From Perognathus longimembris pacificus (taxonomy: Eukaryota; Chordata; Mammalia; Rodentia; Heteromyidae), in contig NC_063188.1 of the NCBI RefSeq assembly GCF_023159225.1, forward strand, positions 32,977,979 to 33,041,978: DNA of 64,000 nucleotides, given 5' to 3'. Each line of letters starts with the position of its first letter. The first letter of the stretch is position 1. Below the pieces are notes generated by a model. That model had not been told where the DNA came from. It made no database searches and saw only the letters and a list, made by a program, of their open reading frames with translations. Of the stretch, positions 11,873 to 24,801 are shown piece by piece. A program made the translations under genes and the position numbers.

Positions 11873-12000
11873 GGAAGAAAAAGAAGAAGAAGAAGAAGAA
11901 GAAGAAGAAGAAGAAGAAGAAGAAGAAGAAGAAGAAGAGAAGGAGGAGGAGGAGGAGGAGGAGGAGGAGGAGGAGGAGGAGGAGGAGGAGGAGGAGAGGA
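11873..12000 (+). repeat. Compound (GAA)n(GGA)n purine triplet repeat
   Basis: About 64 bp of AAG/GAA triplets change abruptly to about 60 bp of GGA triplets, then a G-rich tail. All-purine mirror-symmetric tracts of this type can adopt triplex structures. The poly-Arg, poly-Gly and antisense poly-Ser frames are artefacts. Confidence 0.98.
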
Positions 12001-12119
12001 AGGTAGGGCTGGAAAGGGGGGGGGACAGAGACGGTGAGGGAGAATTAATATGGTCCATGTACCCAGAAACAGAACAGTGAAGCTTACTGAGATTGATTTG
12101 GGAAGGGAGGGGCAATGAG

Positions 12120-12615
12120 GGAAAGTGACCGAGGCAAAGAAACATCTATTCCATGGTTTCCCTCAGTGGTAATAATTAGTATATGTCTACGATAATCCTA
12201 GCACAAGATCACAATAGCTAGGCATGTACATATGATTATATAAGATGATGCTAAGTGAAATGAACTCCAAGATATGGAAACAAGGGTTTTCATTGTTATT
12301 ATTTTTCATGTACTGTGTGAAGTTATTTCTTTTTTTCTTCCATTATTTTCTCTTTTCCCTTCATTTGGTCCCCTGTTGTCACTGTATTTGATTTTGGTAC
12401 CCTGGGTATTGTATATACATTTATCTGAATTAGGGAAGGGAAGAGGAACATCAAAATGGTGAGACAAAGGACAAAGGATGAAACAACACAACAGCAATAT
12501 TCACAAGACAGTATATTGGAAATTAACTACAACACGGTGTTGGGGGGGAGGATTGGGATGAGGGAAGATGAGAGAACCCTCGTATATCACCTTGACAATA
12601 AAATTAAACTAAAAT
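12120..12615 (+). mobile_element. L1 3'UTR, diverged copy
   Basis: Follows the L1 3'UTR order: CAAAGAAACAT, a GGTTTCCCT..AATAATTAG stretch, ATGATGCTAAGTGAAATGAA, the G-rich tract near 12541, and TATATCACCTTGACAATAAA at the end. It differs clearly from the copy at 7040-7633, so it is an older insertion or subfamily. Confidence 0.82.
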
Positions 12616-12858
12616 TAAAAAAGAAAGTGACAGAGGATGCACATGTCCAAATGAAACCCCCTATAGTGATAAAAAGAATGAAAAATGTGTACTCCCTTAG
12701 CAAATTTCTAGTATGTAATACAGTATTGCTAAACATAACAAGAGGCTATTCCTTGAGATTTTTCAACAGTGCTTTGCTTTAGATAAGCTCTTTTCGTTAA
12801 CTGACTTTACAATGTATTAATTGAAATTTGTAAATCCCTACAAGATAAAATAATTATT

Positions 12859-12984
12859 ATTTTTATACTTATTTATTGTCAAAGTGATGTACAAAGAGGT
12901 TACAGTTTCATACATTAGATCTTGGGTACATTTCTTGTACTATTTGTTACCTCCTCCCTCATTCCCCCCTCCCCTCTCCCCTAC
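12859..12984 (-). mobile_element. L1 3' tail, minus arm of a head-to-head pair
   Basis: Carries the minus-strand L1 terminus TTATTGTCAAAGTGATGTAC through the C-rich complement of the G-tract, ending near 12984. It is an inverted repeat of about 13430-13551. The 11-bp word AAATAATTATT lies just outside both arms (12848-12858 and 13552-13562). Confidence 0.88.
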
Positions 12985-13551
12985 CAGACTACGTGAAGTG
13001 AGCCAGACTCAAAGAAACATGGACTCTATGGTCTCCCTCCTAGGAAATAATTATCACAGGGTTAAGCTAGTAGCAGCAGAGGATCACAAGAGCCTAATAG
13101 CTATACCCTTATGAACACAGAAGATGATGCTAAGTGAAATGAACTCCATGTTATGGAAACGAGTGTTATATCACTGCTGTGATTACTTTCAACATGCCAT
13201 GTGAAACCGCAGCTTCTTTTGTTGATGATCCTCTTGTATTCCCTTTCTGTGGTTGTACCTGCACTATCACTGTATCTCATCTGAGTACCCTGGATATTGT
13301 ATAGACTGGTATTAGAACTAGGGAAGTGAAAGGGAATATTAAAATCGAGAGACAACGGATAAAAAGACAAACGACTCCAAAAGCAATACTTGCAAAACCA
13401 TTTGGTGTAAAACAACTGAACAACTCATGGGGGGAGAGGGAAAGGGGGAGGGGGGAGGGGGGAATGAGGGAGGAGGTAACAAACAGTACAAGAAATGTAC
13501 CCAAGGCCTAAAGTATGAAACTGTAACCCCTCTGTACATCACTTTGACAAT
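12985..13551 (+). mobile_element. L1 3'UTR, plus arm of the head-to-head pair
   Basis: Begins at GTGAAGTGAGCCAGACTCAA (the ORF2/3'UTR boundary region) and runs through the complete 3'UTR to CATCACTTTGACAATAAA. Together with the minus arm it forms two L1 3' ends pointing outward, bracketed by a single candidate duplication. It includes the G-rich tract at about 13430-13470. Confidence 0.9.
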
Positions 13552-13589
13552 AAATAATTATTTACAATTCAATGCATATTGTATAACAT

Positions 13590-13740
13590 TAAGAAAACTA
13601 TGGGAAAAGGTGGGGTTGGGAGGATGGAGAATGGTAAATGAGGTAACATTGACCAGGAGACATCATCTTTATATACTAATTTGTTGAATCAAAACTCCTT
13701 TGTACAACTGCTTAAAGATAAAATAAAAATTCAGAAATAA
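13590..13740 (+). repeat. Old L1-like terminal block
   Basis: Shares order and wording with 18275-18405: GGGTTGGGA, then ATTGACCA.GA, TTGTTGAAT, AACTCCTTTGTACAACT, CTTAAAGATAA. Both blocks follow an L1 3' end directly. It is probably the 3' end of an older L1 subfamily, but the family is not established. Confidence 0.6.
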
Positions 13741-13761
13741 AAACTAAATGCAAAAAGATCT

Positions 13762-13822
13762 AGAACACCCATTTAACAAGTGGTAGACCCAGAGTTCAAA
13801 CCTCAGTAATACCAAAAAAATT
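13762..13822 (+). mobile_element. tRNA-derived SINE fragment
   Basis: Contains AACAAGTGGTAGA and a B-box-like AGAGTTCAAACCTC followed by AGTAATACCAAAAAA. These are remnants of an ID-like monomer. Confidence 0.5.
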
Positions 13823-13957
13823 CAAAAATAAAAATAAAAAGACAGTTCAAATAGCTGATTAGCCTCAGCCAGTACCGTTAGACAGTCAGGTGAGGGAAAT
13901 AATGCCCTTTTTTTTTTTTATAGGAACACTAGTGAGAGAAGTTAAGACATTTCAGCC

Positions 13958-14048
13958 TTGGCTGTAGTATGTGGCTCAGTGGTATTTTCTTAGCATATTC
14001 ACGGCCATGGGTTTTATTTACAACATACATGTGCACACACACACACAC
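13958..14048 (+). mobile_element. ID-like SINE remnant with (CA)n tail
   Basis: GGCTGTAGTATGTGGCTCAG resembles the A-box region of ID elements. A degenerate B-box region and a (CA)n run at 14034-14048 follow. From 14050 to 15500 I see only unique AT-rich sequence. Confidence 0.55.
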
Positions 14049-15508
14049 TCACACGCACTAACACACATCGCATTCAAGTCTAGACTGACATTTTATTTTT
14101 TTCTAGGTAGAGCTGTAATAAACAAATTCATTTTATAAACAAAAATTTAACTGAAAAAGTCCACAGTAGATGGGGAAAAGAAAGGATATTACTTGGTAAA
14201 ATCCAGTGACAGCTACAATAGTTTTACAGCACATTTAAGCACTTTATGGTTTTATAGCTTTACCTGCCTTCCATTTCTTAGTTGTTCTTTATAAAATTTC
14301 CAATAATGAATGTAGATGTGACCTCAAACTCGTCCCAAATTTGAATGCCAGAAAAGCAAAACAATCCAATTTTCTATCTTAATAGTAAAGTCTTAGTTTT
14401 TAAAGTTATTTAAACACAATGCCCAACAAAAATGGAAAAAAAAGCAGCAATATGTAAATGTACATAATAGTTACTCATTACACGGGAAGTGTTTTTTCCG
14501 ATGATATCTAGAATGCACTTGCTCTGTAAGTTTCCTCAATAAGTAAACCGACTTAAGACCAACACTATCGAAAATAACAGCACTACATAAAGGGGCACAC
14601 ATTTACAATTCTGCTAGACTTGAAGGCAGTAAAACAAAAAAATATAAAATAGCACATGCACATCTCACATAACATCCATGGAACTACCAATGGCGTCTAT
14701 GCAATGTGCCTCTTTCCCATAACTGTACTACCAACTACCGAGAGGAAAGATGAGATTAAAAGTAATGGTACTGAACTGAATTGTTTGAAGCCTAGACTGA
14801 CATTTTATTATCCTGACTTTATTTCATGCCAATTAATGTTATAGAGTCTACTTTAGATTCCTTTCCTCGCCACCTCCTCCACGTTTCTACCTCATACAAG
14901 TACTAAATTTCCACATAAAATTTGACTACAAATTAACATTTAGTTTCCTCTTGGAGGAAAACTAACCTTGACATTAATTGTAACAAATATCAGTTACTAG
15001 TTTCTACTACATTCCATGTTTCCAGAGAGATTGCACCACTATTAAACTGCTTACCAATTATACATATTTATAGTAAGGTTAAACTGGAGTTCTGATGGAA
15101 AAGTACCTGGCTCAGTAAAATACAGTATCACTTATTTAATAATAGGAAACACAATAATTCTTAAGGGTGGCTGAGTCTAAAGAATAATATTCTTGGAGAA
15201 CCTATTTATGGGAGAAATTAATTCAGATACTCAATGTCCATCAAATGTTAGAAAAAGAGAAAGATCTGCATTCTTTCTGCTCAGAACACACATTCCCACT
15301 TAATATTTTAATGTAAGACTTTGTCAGAGGAAATAACATTTTATACCATTACAAAAATTAAATATCCTGATGTTGTTACCATTTATTTAATACAAAGCTA
15401 ACCAGTCATAAATGGGTTAGAAGGCAACAGGTACAATGAAGTCTTTCTCAGTTCTAAGGAAGTCTAATTCCCTTATACAAGCACATTCTAATCTGGTTGA
15501 AAATATAT

Positions 15509-15519
15509 CCAAAACTTTC

Positions 15520-15564
<45 letters not shown>

Positions 15565-15868
15565 CCCCCCCTCTTCTTTCTTTCTGTTTTTTTTTGTTTG
15601 TTTGTTTGTTTTGCCACTCCTGTGGCGTGAACTCAGGGTCTGGGCACTGTCTCTGAGCCTCTTTGTGCTCAAGGCTAGTACTCTACCATTTGAGATGCAG
15701 CACCACTTCTGACTTTTCCTGAGAAATTTATTGGAGATAAGAGTCTCATGGACTTGCTGCATTCTTGCCCTTGACTGGCTTCAAACTGTGATCCTCAAAT
15801 ATCAGCCTCCTGATTAGCTAGGATTATAGGCATGAGACACCAGCACCAGGCTCCAAGTTTACTTTCTA
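15509..15868 (-). mobile_element. B1-headed composite SINE with (TC)n tail expansion
   Basis: The B1-like head occupies about 15750-15851 and the tRNA-like right monomer about 15610-15710 on the minus strand. The tail has expanded into (TC)n at 15521-15562 plus C10. Similar flanks, CCAAAACTTTCATTTCT (15509-15525) and CCAAGTTTACTTTCT (from 15853), are a plausible imperfect duplication. Confidence 0.85.
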
Positions 15869-16664
15869 CTCATGGAATTGACATCCTTTAAAATTAAATT
15901 TGCGCACACAGGCAATGGAATGAAAGGGCAGCCTTTAAAATTCTTTTGGATACCTTCCTGAGAATAGACTTTAATGAAGGAAAATGTGTGTGCAATATAA
16001 ACATATTTGTTGAAGGCTTTTAAGATATTAGGGCTTCGACTGAAGATCTTTTGTCCTAAATGCAACTTGTGTGACCATTCTCTACTGAATGAGCTATGGA
16101 TCAAATTCAGTTTTATACTCTTTGTACAGTTTTATACTCTTTTCAAACACACATTGTAATTCAGTAGAGGCTAATGAAAATTTATATCATTAGAGAAGTC
16201 TTTGGGAGAATCTCATTTTAAAAAAATAGATCAGAATAGTTGTTAATTAGAGCATCAATTATTTTATGTAAAATAAGTTCACATTTTCTATAGCCCTTAA
16301 ATAGAGTTGATTACCTTCTAAAAAGTAAAGAGAGGAACTTCTAAGTCAAGTAATCTTAGTCTGGTCCAACTGGATAATCTAAATTTCTAACTTGATACTG
16401 TTTATGAAAATGTTCACATCTACATTATATAACTTATGTCTGATGAATGCATAGTACATTCTGTACAACATTCAATAGGGTCGAAAGTTAATTAAGTGAT
16501 TTATAGGAAGATATGTTTGTTAACAGAATTTTCAAAATTGACTTCAAATTTATATTCATATATTAAATAACTAAGTACCTATGTCTGGCATTGTTCTAGG
16601 AGCTAAGGATTCAAAATATATGACCTTTGTATATGGAAGATGACAGTTTACTACGGGGATATTT
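15869..16664. other. Unannotated unique DNA
   Basis: AT-rich, with one near-duplicate of TTTTATACTCTTT at about 16110-16142. No recognisable repeat family or coding signal. Confidence 0.55.
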
Positions 16665-16679
16665 GTAATTTTTTTGTCT

Positions 16680-16763
16680 TTTATTTTTTGGTACTGGGGA
16701 TCAAATCCAGGACGTTATACCTCCTCAGCAAGTGCTTTGTCACTGAGGTACATACCAGCCCTA
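16680..16763 (-). mobile_element. ID-type tRNA-Ala-derived SINE
   Basis: The minus strand reads GGGCTGGTATGTACCTCAGTG (degenerate A box), then GGATTTGATCCCCAGTACC (B-box region), then an A-rich tail. It is an old monomeric ID-like element, distinct from the dimeric SINEs. Confidence 0.75.
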
Positions 16764-16765
16764 TG

Positions 16766-18125
16766 GGGGATATTTGTATTAGTGAATCAGCAGCAAAATA
16801 TAACATCTGAAACAAAAACTCAGCATTTGGACTGCATCATCAGAGAAGACTTCTCAGAGAATGCAACACTGAGGTGGCTATTGAAGAAAGGACAAGTCCA
16901 TCAGACTGATAGGCAAGAGGAATCATCACAGAGACCATGTCAAGATCAGCCTTGTAAAATGAAGTGGCTGATCCAGCCAGTTTACATAGAAGGAATTTGA
17001 TATGATAATCTGAATGGTAGGAAAGTCCAGAGAATTTCTCTTAAAAGGACAAAGCCCTCTTTCAGTGAAGGTACATCATTGCTCTATACCACTGGGATTG
17101 TTTTTTAGGCCTCAGAAGGTTAGGGGAGAATGATAACCATTCCTACTTTAGTATGTGATCAGAGATGAAGTTTTCAGTTTAGAACACCACGACTCCATTC
17201 CCCTTTGAAGGACAACTAATGATATCACATTTCATTTTGTAATAAAGATCATTCATTTGTTGGATTTTAGTATGAGAATCCACTTTTGTCCTTAATTCCT
17301 GTGATTACACTATAATAACATTATTTAAATTTTTATTGGCACTGGAAGTCCATCTATCATATACTTTATGGTAGAGATAAGAGGATCTATAAACAATTTT
17401 TACATTGGAATAAAAATTAATTTTAGTTAACAAATGATCTTCATGTTACAAAAGTAACTTGAACTCCAAAACACAAATTAGTGGTTTTTCTTCCCACTGG
17501 TGGACAAGAAGAGTAAATAACTCTCCCTGCCTATCACTTTGGCTTCTCCAACTCAAATGTGTTGTAGATGAAGCCCACAATAAATACAAAATATACAGAT
17601 GGCAGTATTTCTTAATTTCTGTATGTACTAAACAGAACATAAATGAAATGATAAACATGATTAATAAGAAAGAATAGAAATTTGGAACTTCGTAATCAGA
17701 AATATATGTTCTGTTAAATTTCCAGTATTAAAATGGAATGTGCTAATCTCTTTAATTTTTCATTCTCTTGAATGAGAAAACATACCAAAAGACAAGCTAT
17801 GTGGAAGAATTGTCACAGAATATGAGCTGAATGGCTATTGAAATTCACAATGGGGCAGAATCCAAGCAAATAGTCAGCAAGGCTGTTTAGCTGGGAGCCA
17901 TGAGTCAACAGTGAAAAGGCAAGTAGAAAACAGACAACCAGGGATAAACCCGTTGAAATTTGATCAACAACCAAAATCGGAAATGTAAGTAGACATAGTC
18001 CCTAACCAGTGACATAGGGAGACGTCATAGATGTGAAGCACAGAACAGGAAAGGAAATACTGAAGTAGAGGTTAATGCTAAAGATCCTTACATAAAGGAT
18101 AGTGACAAGTGTTGAGAGTTACAAG
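16766..18125. other. Unannotated unique DNA
   Basis: A 108-codon frame overlaps the ID remnant and runs to about 17000, but it shows no domain and starts inside repeat sequence. Nothing else is supported. Confidence 0.55.
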
Positions 18126-18149
18126 AAATATACAAGATTCAAGAACATC

Positions 18150-18405
18150 TAATGAGGAAGGAGGAAACAAGTTGGATAAGAAATGTACGCACTGCCTTAT
18201 GTTTGAAACTCTAGCCCCTCTGTACATCACCTTGACAATTAAAAAAGAGTTTCATGGGGAAAAATTAAGAAAAGTGACAGAAGGGGTGGGTTGGGAAGGG
18301 TGGGTGGGAATGTTGAAAAGGGGTGATATTGACCAAGATGCACTGTATTCATAAACTGCTTTGTTGAATAGCAACTCCTTTGTACAACTTAAAGATAATA
18401 TTCCA
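18150..18405 (+). mobile_element. L1 3' end plus attached old terminal block
   Basis: 18150-18246 matches the L1 terminus (AAACAAGTTGGATAAGAAATG ... CTGTACATCACCTTGACAAT). 18275-18405 repeats the block described at 13590-13740. The same order at two places suggests the block belongs to the same subfamily end or to a preferred insertion context. Confidence 0.7.
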
Positions 18406-18712
18406 AAACAATATTAGTAGAGAAGAGTTTGCAAGCAACTGTAAGAGCTTCTTTCTGATGAGATAAAGTAGAGATAAGACAAAATCAGAACAAAGTCTGC
18501 ACTTCATTTTCCCTTATATGCACAATTCTGATGATAGTCCTTACATCCAAATGATTATTATAAGGCCTAAACAAATGAACACACACAAAGGCTTCCTGTC
18601 CTCTCCTCTAGTCTCCAGCCCATAACCTACACAGTTGCTAACTGATCTCTGATATTACTCTTGTGTCCAAAGTATAGACTAACAGCAGACTTAAAGATAA
18701 AAGGCTGGTATG

Positions 18713-18938
18713 ACCCAGGCGCTGGCTCACAACTGTAGTCCTAGCTATTCAGGAGATTGAGATCTGAGGATTGCAGTTTGAAGCCAGCCCCTGCAGAAAA
18801 GGCCACAAGACTCTTATTTCTAATTAATCATAGAAAAAGCTGCTGTGACTCAAGTAGTAAAGCACTACCCTTAAATGAAAAGGAACTCAATAACAGAGCC
18901 CAGGCCCAGAATTCATGCTTAAGGGTGGGGGGAAAAAA
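18713..18938 (+). mobile_element. B1-headed composite SINE
   Basis: The 7SL-like head (GGCTCACAACTGTAGTCCTA, then GAGATCTGAGGATTG) is followed by a degenerate right monomer and A tail. The flanking duplication AAAAGGCTGGTATG / AAAAGACTGGTATG lies at 18699-18712 and about 18937-18950. Confidence 0.9.
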
Positions 18939-19100
18939 AAGACTGGTATGTCACAATCCTCTTAAATGTCATGTCATCTGGCTACACTGTTATAGTAGAA
19001 TACTCAGAAGTTTTAGTGGAATAACACAGAGATAGATTGAAATCCAACTTCGAAATTCTTTAGTCTTCAATGTCTTTAACTTCCCTGTATTACAAAGGGC

Positions 19101-19572
19101 TGGCTGGGAGTCCTTATTGCTCCATTCCTATGAAAATAATGAATAGGCAGGGGTAGCTCTCTCTTTGTTACCAGCCCTGAGTTTCTGTGTGTTAGAGATT
19201 TATGGGCCAAGCTTTGAAACCTCAGAGGCTTATAACTCTTGGCCCTGAGAGCTACAGACTTGTAGCTCCAAGCTTTTAAAGCTAGAGACTTAACAGCTCT
19301 AGATACTCAGATCAGGACAAGATCTGGGTCTACAAAGCCAGCAGTCCTTCATGCAACTGCTAGTGTTGGAGCTTTGGGGTATTGGGACCCTCAGCCTTTC
19401 ACAGCTGCTTGTGTTATATCTCAAACTTTGGCTATAGGGATCTTTGGCTCTTAACCCTTGCAAAGCTTTGGAACTCCTCTAGTGACTAAGGCTCATTGTC
19501 TCCATTATATTCCCTTCCATAATGTTAGTTCATCACTGCCTCTCACATTCTTAATGCTTTTTCAGTCCTTCA
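19101..19572 (+). mobile_element. Probable 5' LTR of decayed class II ERV
   Basis: Lies directly upstream of a primer-binding site and ends in CA. The start at TGGCTGGGAG is a guess. It does not visibly match the LTR-like sequence at 30.3 kb, and I found no clean polyadenylation signal, so LTR identity rests on the adjacent PBS. Confidence 0.5.
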
Positions 19573-19573
19573 T

Positions 19574-19591
19574 TGGTGCTCAACGTGGGGC
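19574..19591 (+). promoter_or_regulatory. Retroviral primer-binding site, Lys-type
   Basis: TGGTGCTCAACGTGGGGC is a close variant of the lysine-tRNA-type primer site used by betaretrovirus-like elements. It lies 1 nt after a CA dinucleotide. An even closer version occurs at 41450-41467. Confidence 0.8.
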
Positions 19592-20990
19592 ATGACAGGC
19601 AGTGACAGACCGAGGACCGAAGAATTGGGGAAGTTATCTGTGGAACGTAGAAGAGTTGATGATCCTGGAACGCACGCCTGGACACACTTCGAGATCACCA
19701 GGGTAATCAATGCGGTTAGCTCAAAGCAAAAGGACCAGGTATCTTGAGCCGATGGGCACGCTACTGAAAAAGTCAGGGGTAAAGGTAAAGGAAAAGGATA
19801 TGGAAAAATTAGCTTGAAATGTAGAAAAGTACAGCTGCTTGCCACCTCCACAAGAGGTGTTGTGTTTACAGCAAAGGAGAAAGATTGTAAGGTCCTTCTA
19901 TGAGGCTCAAACTCCAGGGAAGAAAATCCCGGCAAAAGTTCAGTCTTTATGCTGTGTAATTATAATGGTGTTGGAGTATCATCAGGCTCCTCAGTCAGTA
20001 GGATATGGGCCTGGGCGGGAGGTTTCCGTGCAGCAAGAGGATGTGGCTAAAAGCTCTGAGTCTGATGACACAGGACAAAGAGGTATAACAAAGAGCTCTG
20101 AGTCTTATGGTAAAGAGCAAAAGAAATGTAACCAAAAGCTCTGAGTCTTGTGACAGAGAGCTAGGGGATGTGACTAAAGCCTTGAGTCTTGGGGCAAAAG
20201 TCAGGAAGATGTGACAGAAGGCTTAAGATCTGGTGACAAGGGACATAAGGAATGTGAACCCTCGGAGGGAGATGAAGAAGAATCGTCTTCTGCTTCCTTT
20301 GGTGGTGAGACATTTAACCACTCTCAGTCCCAGCAGTGCTCTCCTGTGAGGCCATCTGCCTGGCCTATAGCTCAGCAACAAGGGGAATTGGAAGCTTATG
20401 TTGGTAATGCCTTTCGTAACCACCAGTTAGAGTACAACCAATTAACCCAGGAGAATGTTCCCATGCCCAGGAAGGTCACTTGCAAGCTAAATATAAAACA
20501 CTGTCTTATAAGATCCATTGGGAGTTTAAAGGGGCCATAAGCACCCATGAGGCCACCCCCCACACACACACACACTATGGCATTCTCAGGGGATTATCAG
20601 AGGCCCAGCATCTAATTCCCCACAACTGGAAAATCTTGGCTATAACCTACCAAAAATCCAGTCAATATCTACAAATCTAAATGTGGTGGAATGAGGAAGC
20701 CCACAGCCAAGAATCAAGACAAGCCAGGGCTGATGGACTCAGGTGACAGGGAGCATGCCTGGGTTTGGCTGGACAGGTGCAATACAGAGATCAAGTGATG
20801 CATCAGAAGGGCAGAACAAGGGAAGAGCCAACAGAGCCAGGATAAACATCCCTCTCTTCTGTAAAATCAGGCAGGGAGGCCTGAAACCTCACATTGATAT
20901 CATAGCCTGGTTAAAAGACAATCTTTGTAAAGGTATATTACAAACTGACTTAAGAAACTTCTCCAAACATTTACCTTTGATAATGCTAAT
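19592..20990 (+). pseudogene. ERV gag remnant (class II)
   Basis: Multiply frameshifted gag. The upstream part (about 20050-20262) is a charged region built from a 42-bp repeat. Around 20600-20860, capsid-like wording appears in shifting frames: a Trp-rich stretch including MWWNEEAHSQ, typical of class II capsids. The protein would be the structural polyprotein. No frame is intact. Frames 19839-20144 and 20211-20540 cover the better parts. Confidence 0.65.
20050..20262 (+). repeat. 42-bp imperfect tandem repeat inside gag
   Basis: Five degenerate units start near 20053, 20095, 20138, 20179 and 20221 (spacings 42, 43, 41, 42). Each starts with a GCTCTGAGTCT-like word. The period equals 14 codons, so the unit could expand without breaking the frame. 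Confidence 0.85.
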
Positions 20991-21058
20991 TTGGTAACTA
21001 GAGGCTTTGCTCCTCATTAAGGCTGCAAATGACAATCATATAGATTATAAAATGCTTT

Positions 21059-21077
21059 GTGTGTGTGTGTGTGTGTA
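21059..21077. repeat. (TG)n microsatellite
   Basis: Short run of nine TG units within the ERV internal region. Confidence 0.9.
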
Positions 21078-21224
21078 TTATAATATTGGTGCATATATTA
21101 ATATGCCTTGTCCAAAAAGTTGTCTAAACTTATTCTGTTCTGTATCATCTAAGTCTTGATTATCTATTTAAAAAATGCTATTTATTGTTAACATAAACCT
21201 TGTTTTGTGTTTTCTCTCCTAGTT

Positions 21225-21445
21225 TGTTTTATGTTCTCTGTCTAATACTGACCACGTGGTTCTATCATATTGGACAAAACCAACATTTGCCTTTGGAAAT
21301 ACAAAAAAATTTTACAGCCGATTTTCATTTTTAAAACCTAAGCACGCCTTAAAATTTTTGTGCACAAAGGTGTATGTGTATGTATATGTGTGTATATATA
21401 TATGTAAACCTATTCAAAATTATCTGGTATTTTGATGTTTAAAAT
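21225..21445 (+). repeat. ERV-associated internal repeat, copy 1
   Basis: Matches 42395-42620: both contain CTGACCACGTGGTTCTATCA, then a TACAGCC..TATTTCA block, a TATGTGTG-rich stretch and TAAAC.T.TTCAA..TATCTGG. It looks noncoding. It is present in both large ERV loci of the window. Confidence 0.75.
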
Positions 21446-21486
21446 TTGTTATCATAAAAAGAGGGTAATATTCTTTATCAAACTTG

Positions 21487-22440
21487 TTAGGCAAATGGAG
21501 GAGAATGGAAAAGGAATAGGCGGGACTCAATCATCAACAGGACTCTTTATTGAGGAACAGCAAGAGGGACAGAACTTCCTGCTGGTGTGGAGGTTGTGTG
21601 TGTGTGAAGAGGGTGAATTTTGGGACCTGGCTTATATGGTGTTGGGGATTTAGTTTGCCCTTAAGGGGGGGAGGGGCGACAGAGCTCCCAAGACTCTGCC
21701 CTTCCCCTAACCCTGGGTCAGTGTGGGAGCTAGCCACTCCCACCTTCCGGCCTCAACCGGAAGAGAAGCAAGCAGTCCTCGCCTCTCGGCTCAGCCATGT
21801 GTCTAATGGCAGAGGCCGCCCCTTGGGGGATTGTGGTTCCCACACACAGAGGAAGTTTCATGACATCACCTGATGGGCAGCCCAGCTCAGCTAATCAGTT
21901 AGTCACCCCAAGTCCCTCCCCTTCCGCCTTTGTCACCATAATAAGTTCTTCTGCCTGCCCTCTGTAGGCTGAGGCGCATGGACCATCGAATCATCTCCCC
22001 GATGTCTCTCTCTCCGCCGCCATTCCACATGTAAGGGGACCAGGGAGGGGGCCTCGGCAACTTTCTCCTCAACTTAGCGCAATCCACTAGAACACGCTTT
22101 GCCTTCTGCAGGCAGGAGACAAAGCCAAGTGTTCTTTCACAGTTTAGAATTCAGGCATCTCCCCTGGAGAAGTGGGGAGAGGGGTCCCAGAGATCCCGAC
22201 AATATGGGGTTTGAGCAAGGAGTCAGAAGTTAATGAAGGAGCCACTAGTTCTAGGAAGTTGGGGCTTTTCCTTTTGGCCTACAAAGGATTGTTTACAGCT
22301 GGGCCATGGTGGATTGCCTGCCTGCATATCAAAGCAAGTTCGCATATTAAGGTTTTGCCGGGTTTCTGTATGGGCTTGAGGCAATAGGGTAGGGGGTAAA
22401 TCTTTCAAAACTAAAGTGCTTCTATTTTAAAAGGTAATGT
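21487..22440 (-). mobile_element. Possible minus-strand LTR split by a solo LTR
   Basis: The flanks of the solo LTR hold CTCTTTATTGAGG (minus strand AATAAAG, a polyadenylation signal) at about 21542-21555 and U3-like text at 22208-22400. This would be an LTR interrupted by a younger LTR. The boundaries are not determined. Confidence 0.35.
21640..22201 (+). mobile_element. Solo LTR of class II ERV
   Basis: 562 bp from TGTTGGGGATTTAG to CCCGACA, flanked by perfect 6-bp duplications ATATGG at 21634-21639 and 22202-22207. A 6-bp duplication fits class II (ERVK-type) integrase. Sequence and termini match the minus-strand solo LTR at 56772-57306. No internal sequence remains, so it arose by LTR-LTR recombination. 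Confidence 0.95.
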
Positions 22441-22564
22441 TCTTGGTACTAATATTACTAACTTTTTTTTTGGCCAGGCCTGGAGCTTGAACTCAGGGCC
22501 TGAGCACTGTCCCTGGCTTCTTTTTGCTCAAGGTTGGCACTCTGCCACTTGAGCCACAGCGCCC

Positions 22565-24552
<1,988 letters not shown>

Positions 24553-24734
24553 CCCCTTCTGGCCTTTTCAATATATGTGGAGCTGGGGAATCGAACCTAG
24601 GGCTTCATGTATATGAGGCAAGCACTCTTGCTAGCCCCATATTACTTACTTTTTGACTGGAATTATAACCATTATCTATGCTGCTTGTGACCAGGAGCCC
24701 ATCAGAGGAATGTAAACCTTGTGTTAAAGGGATT

Positions 24735-24801
24735 TGCCGGGCTAGATTTACCTCCCCTGGTGCGGGAATGCTCAGTTTACTCCCTTATCAGTGCTCCCCT
24801 T
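24735..24801 (-). mobile_element. 3' LTR stub (U5 end only)
   Basis: Reads the same as the first 67 bp of 26251 onward, beginning TGCCGGGCTAG and sharing CTCCCTTATCAGTGCTCCCC. Sequence identity stops abruptly at 24801, the deletion junction. Confidence 0.92.

Noticed and set aside
11780..12145. Poly-Arg/Gly and antisense poly-Ser proteins
   Set aside because: Produced by the (GAA)n(GGA)n tract in any frame without stops. No coding evidence.
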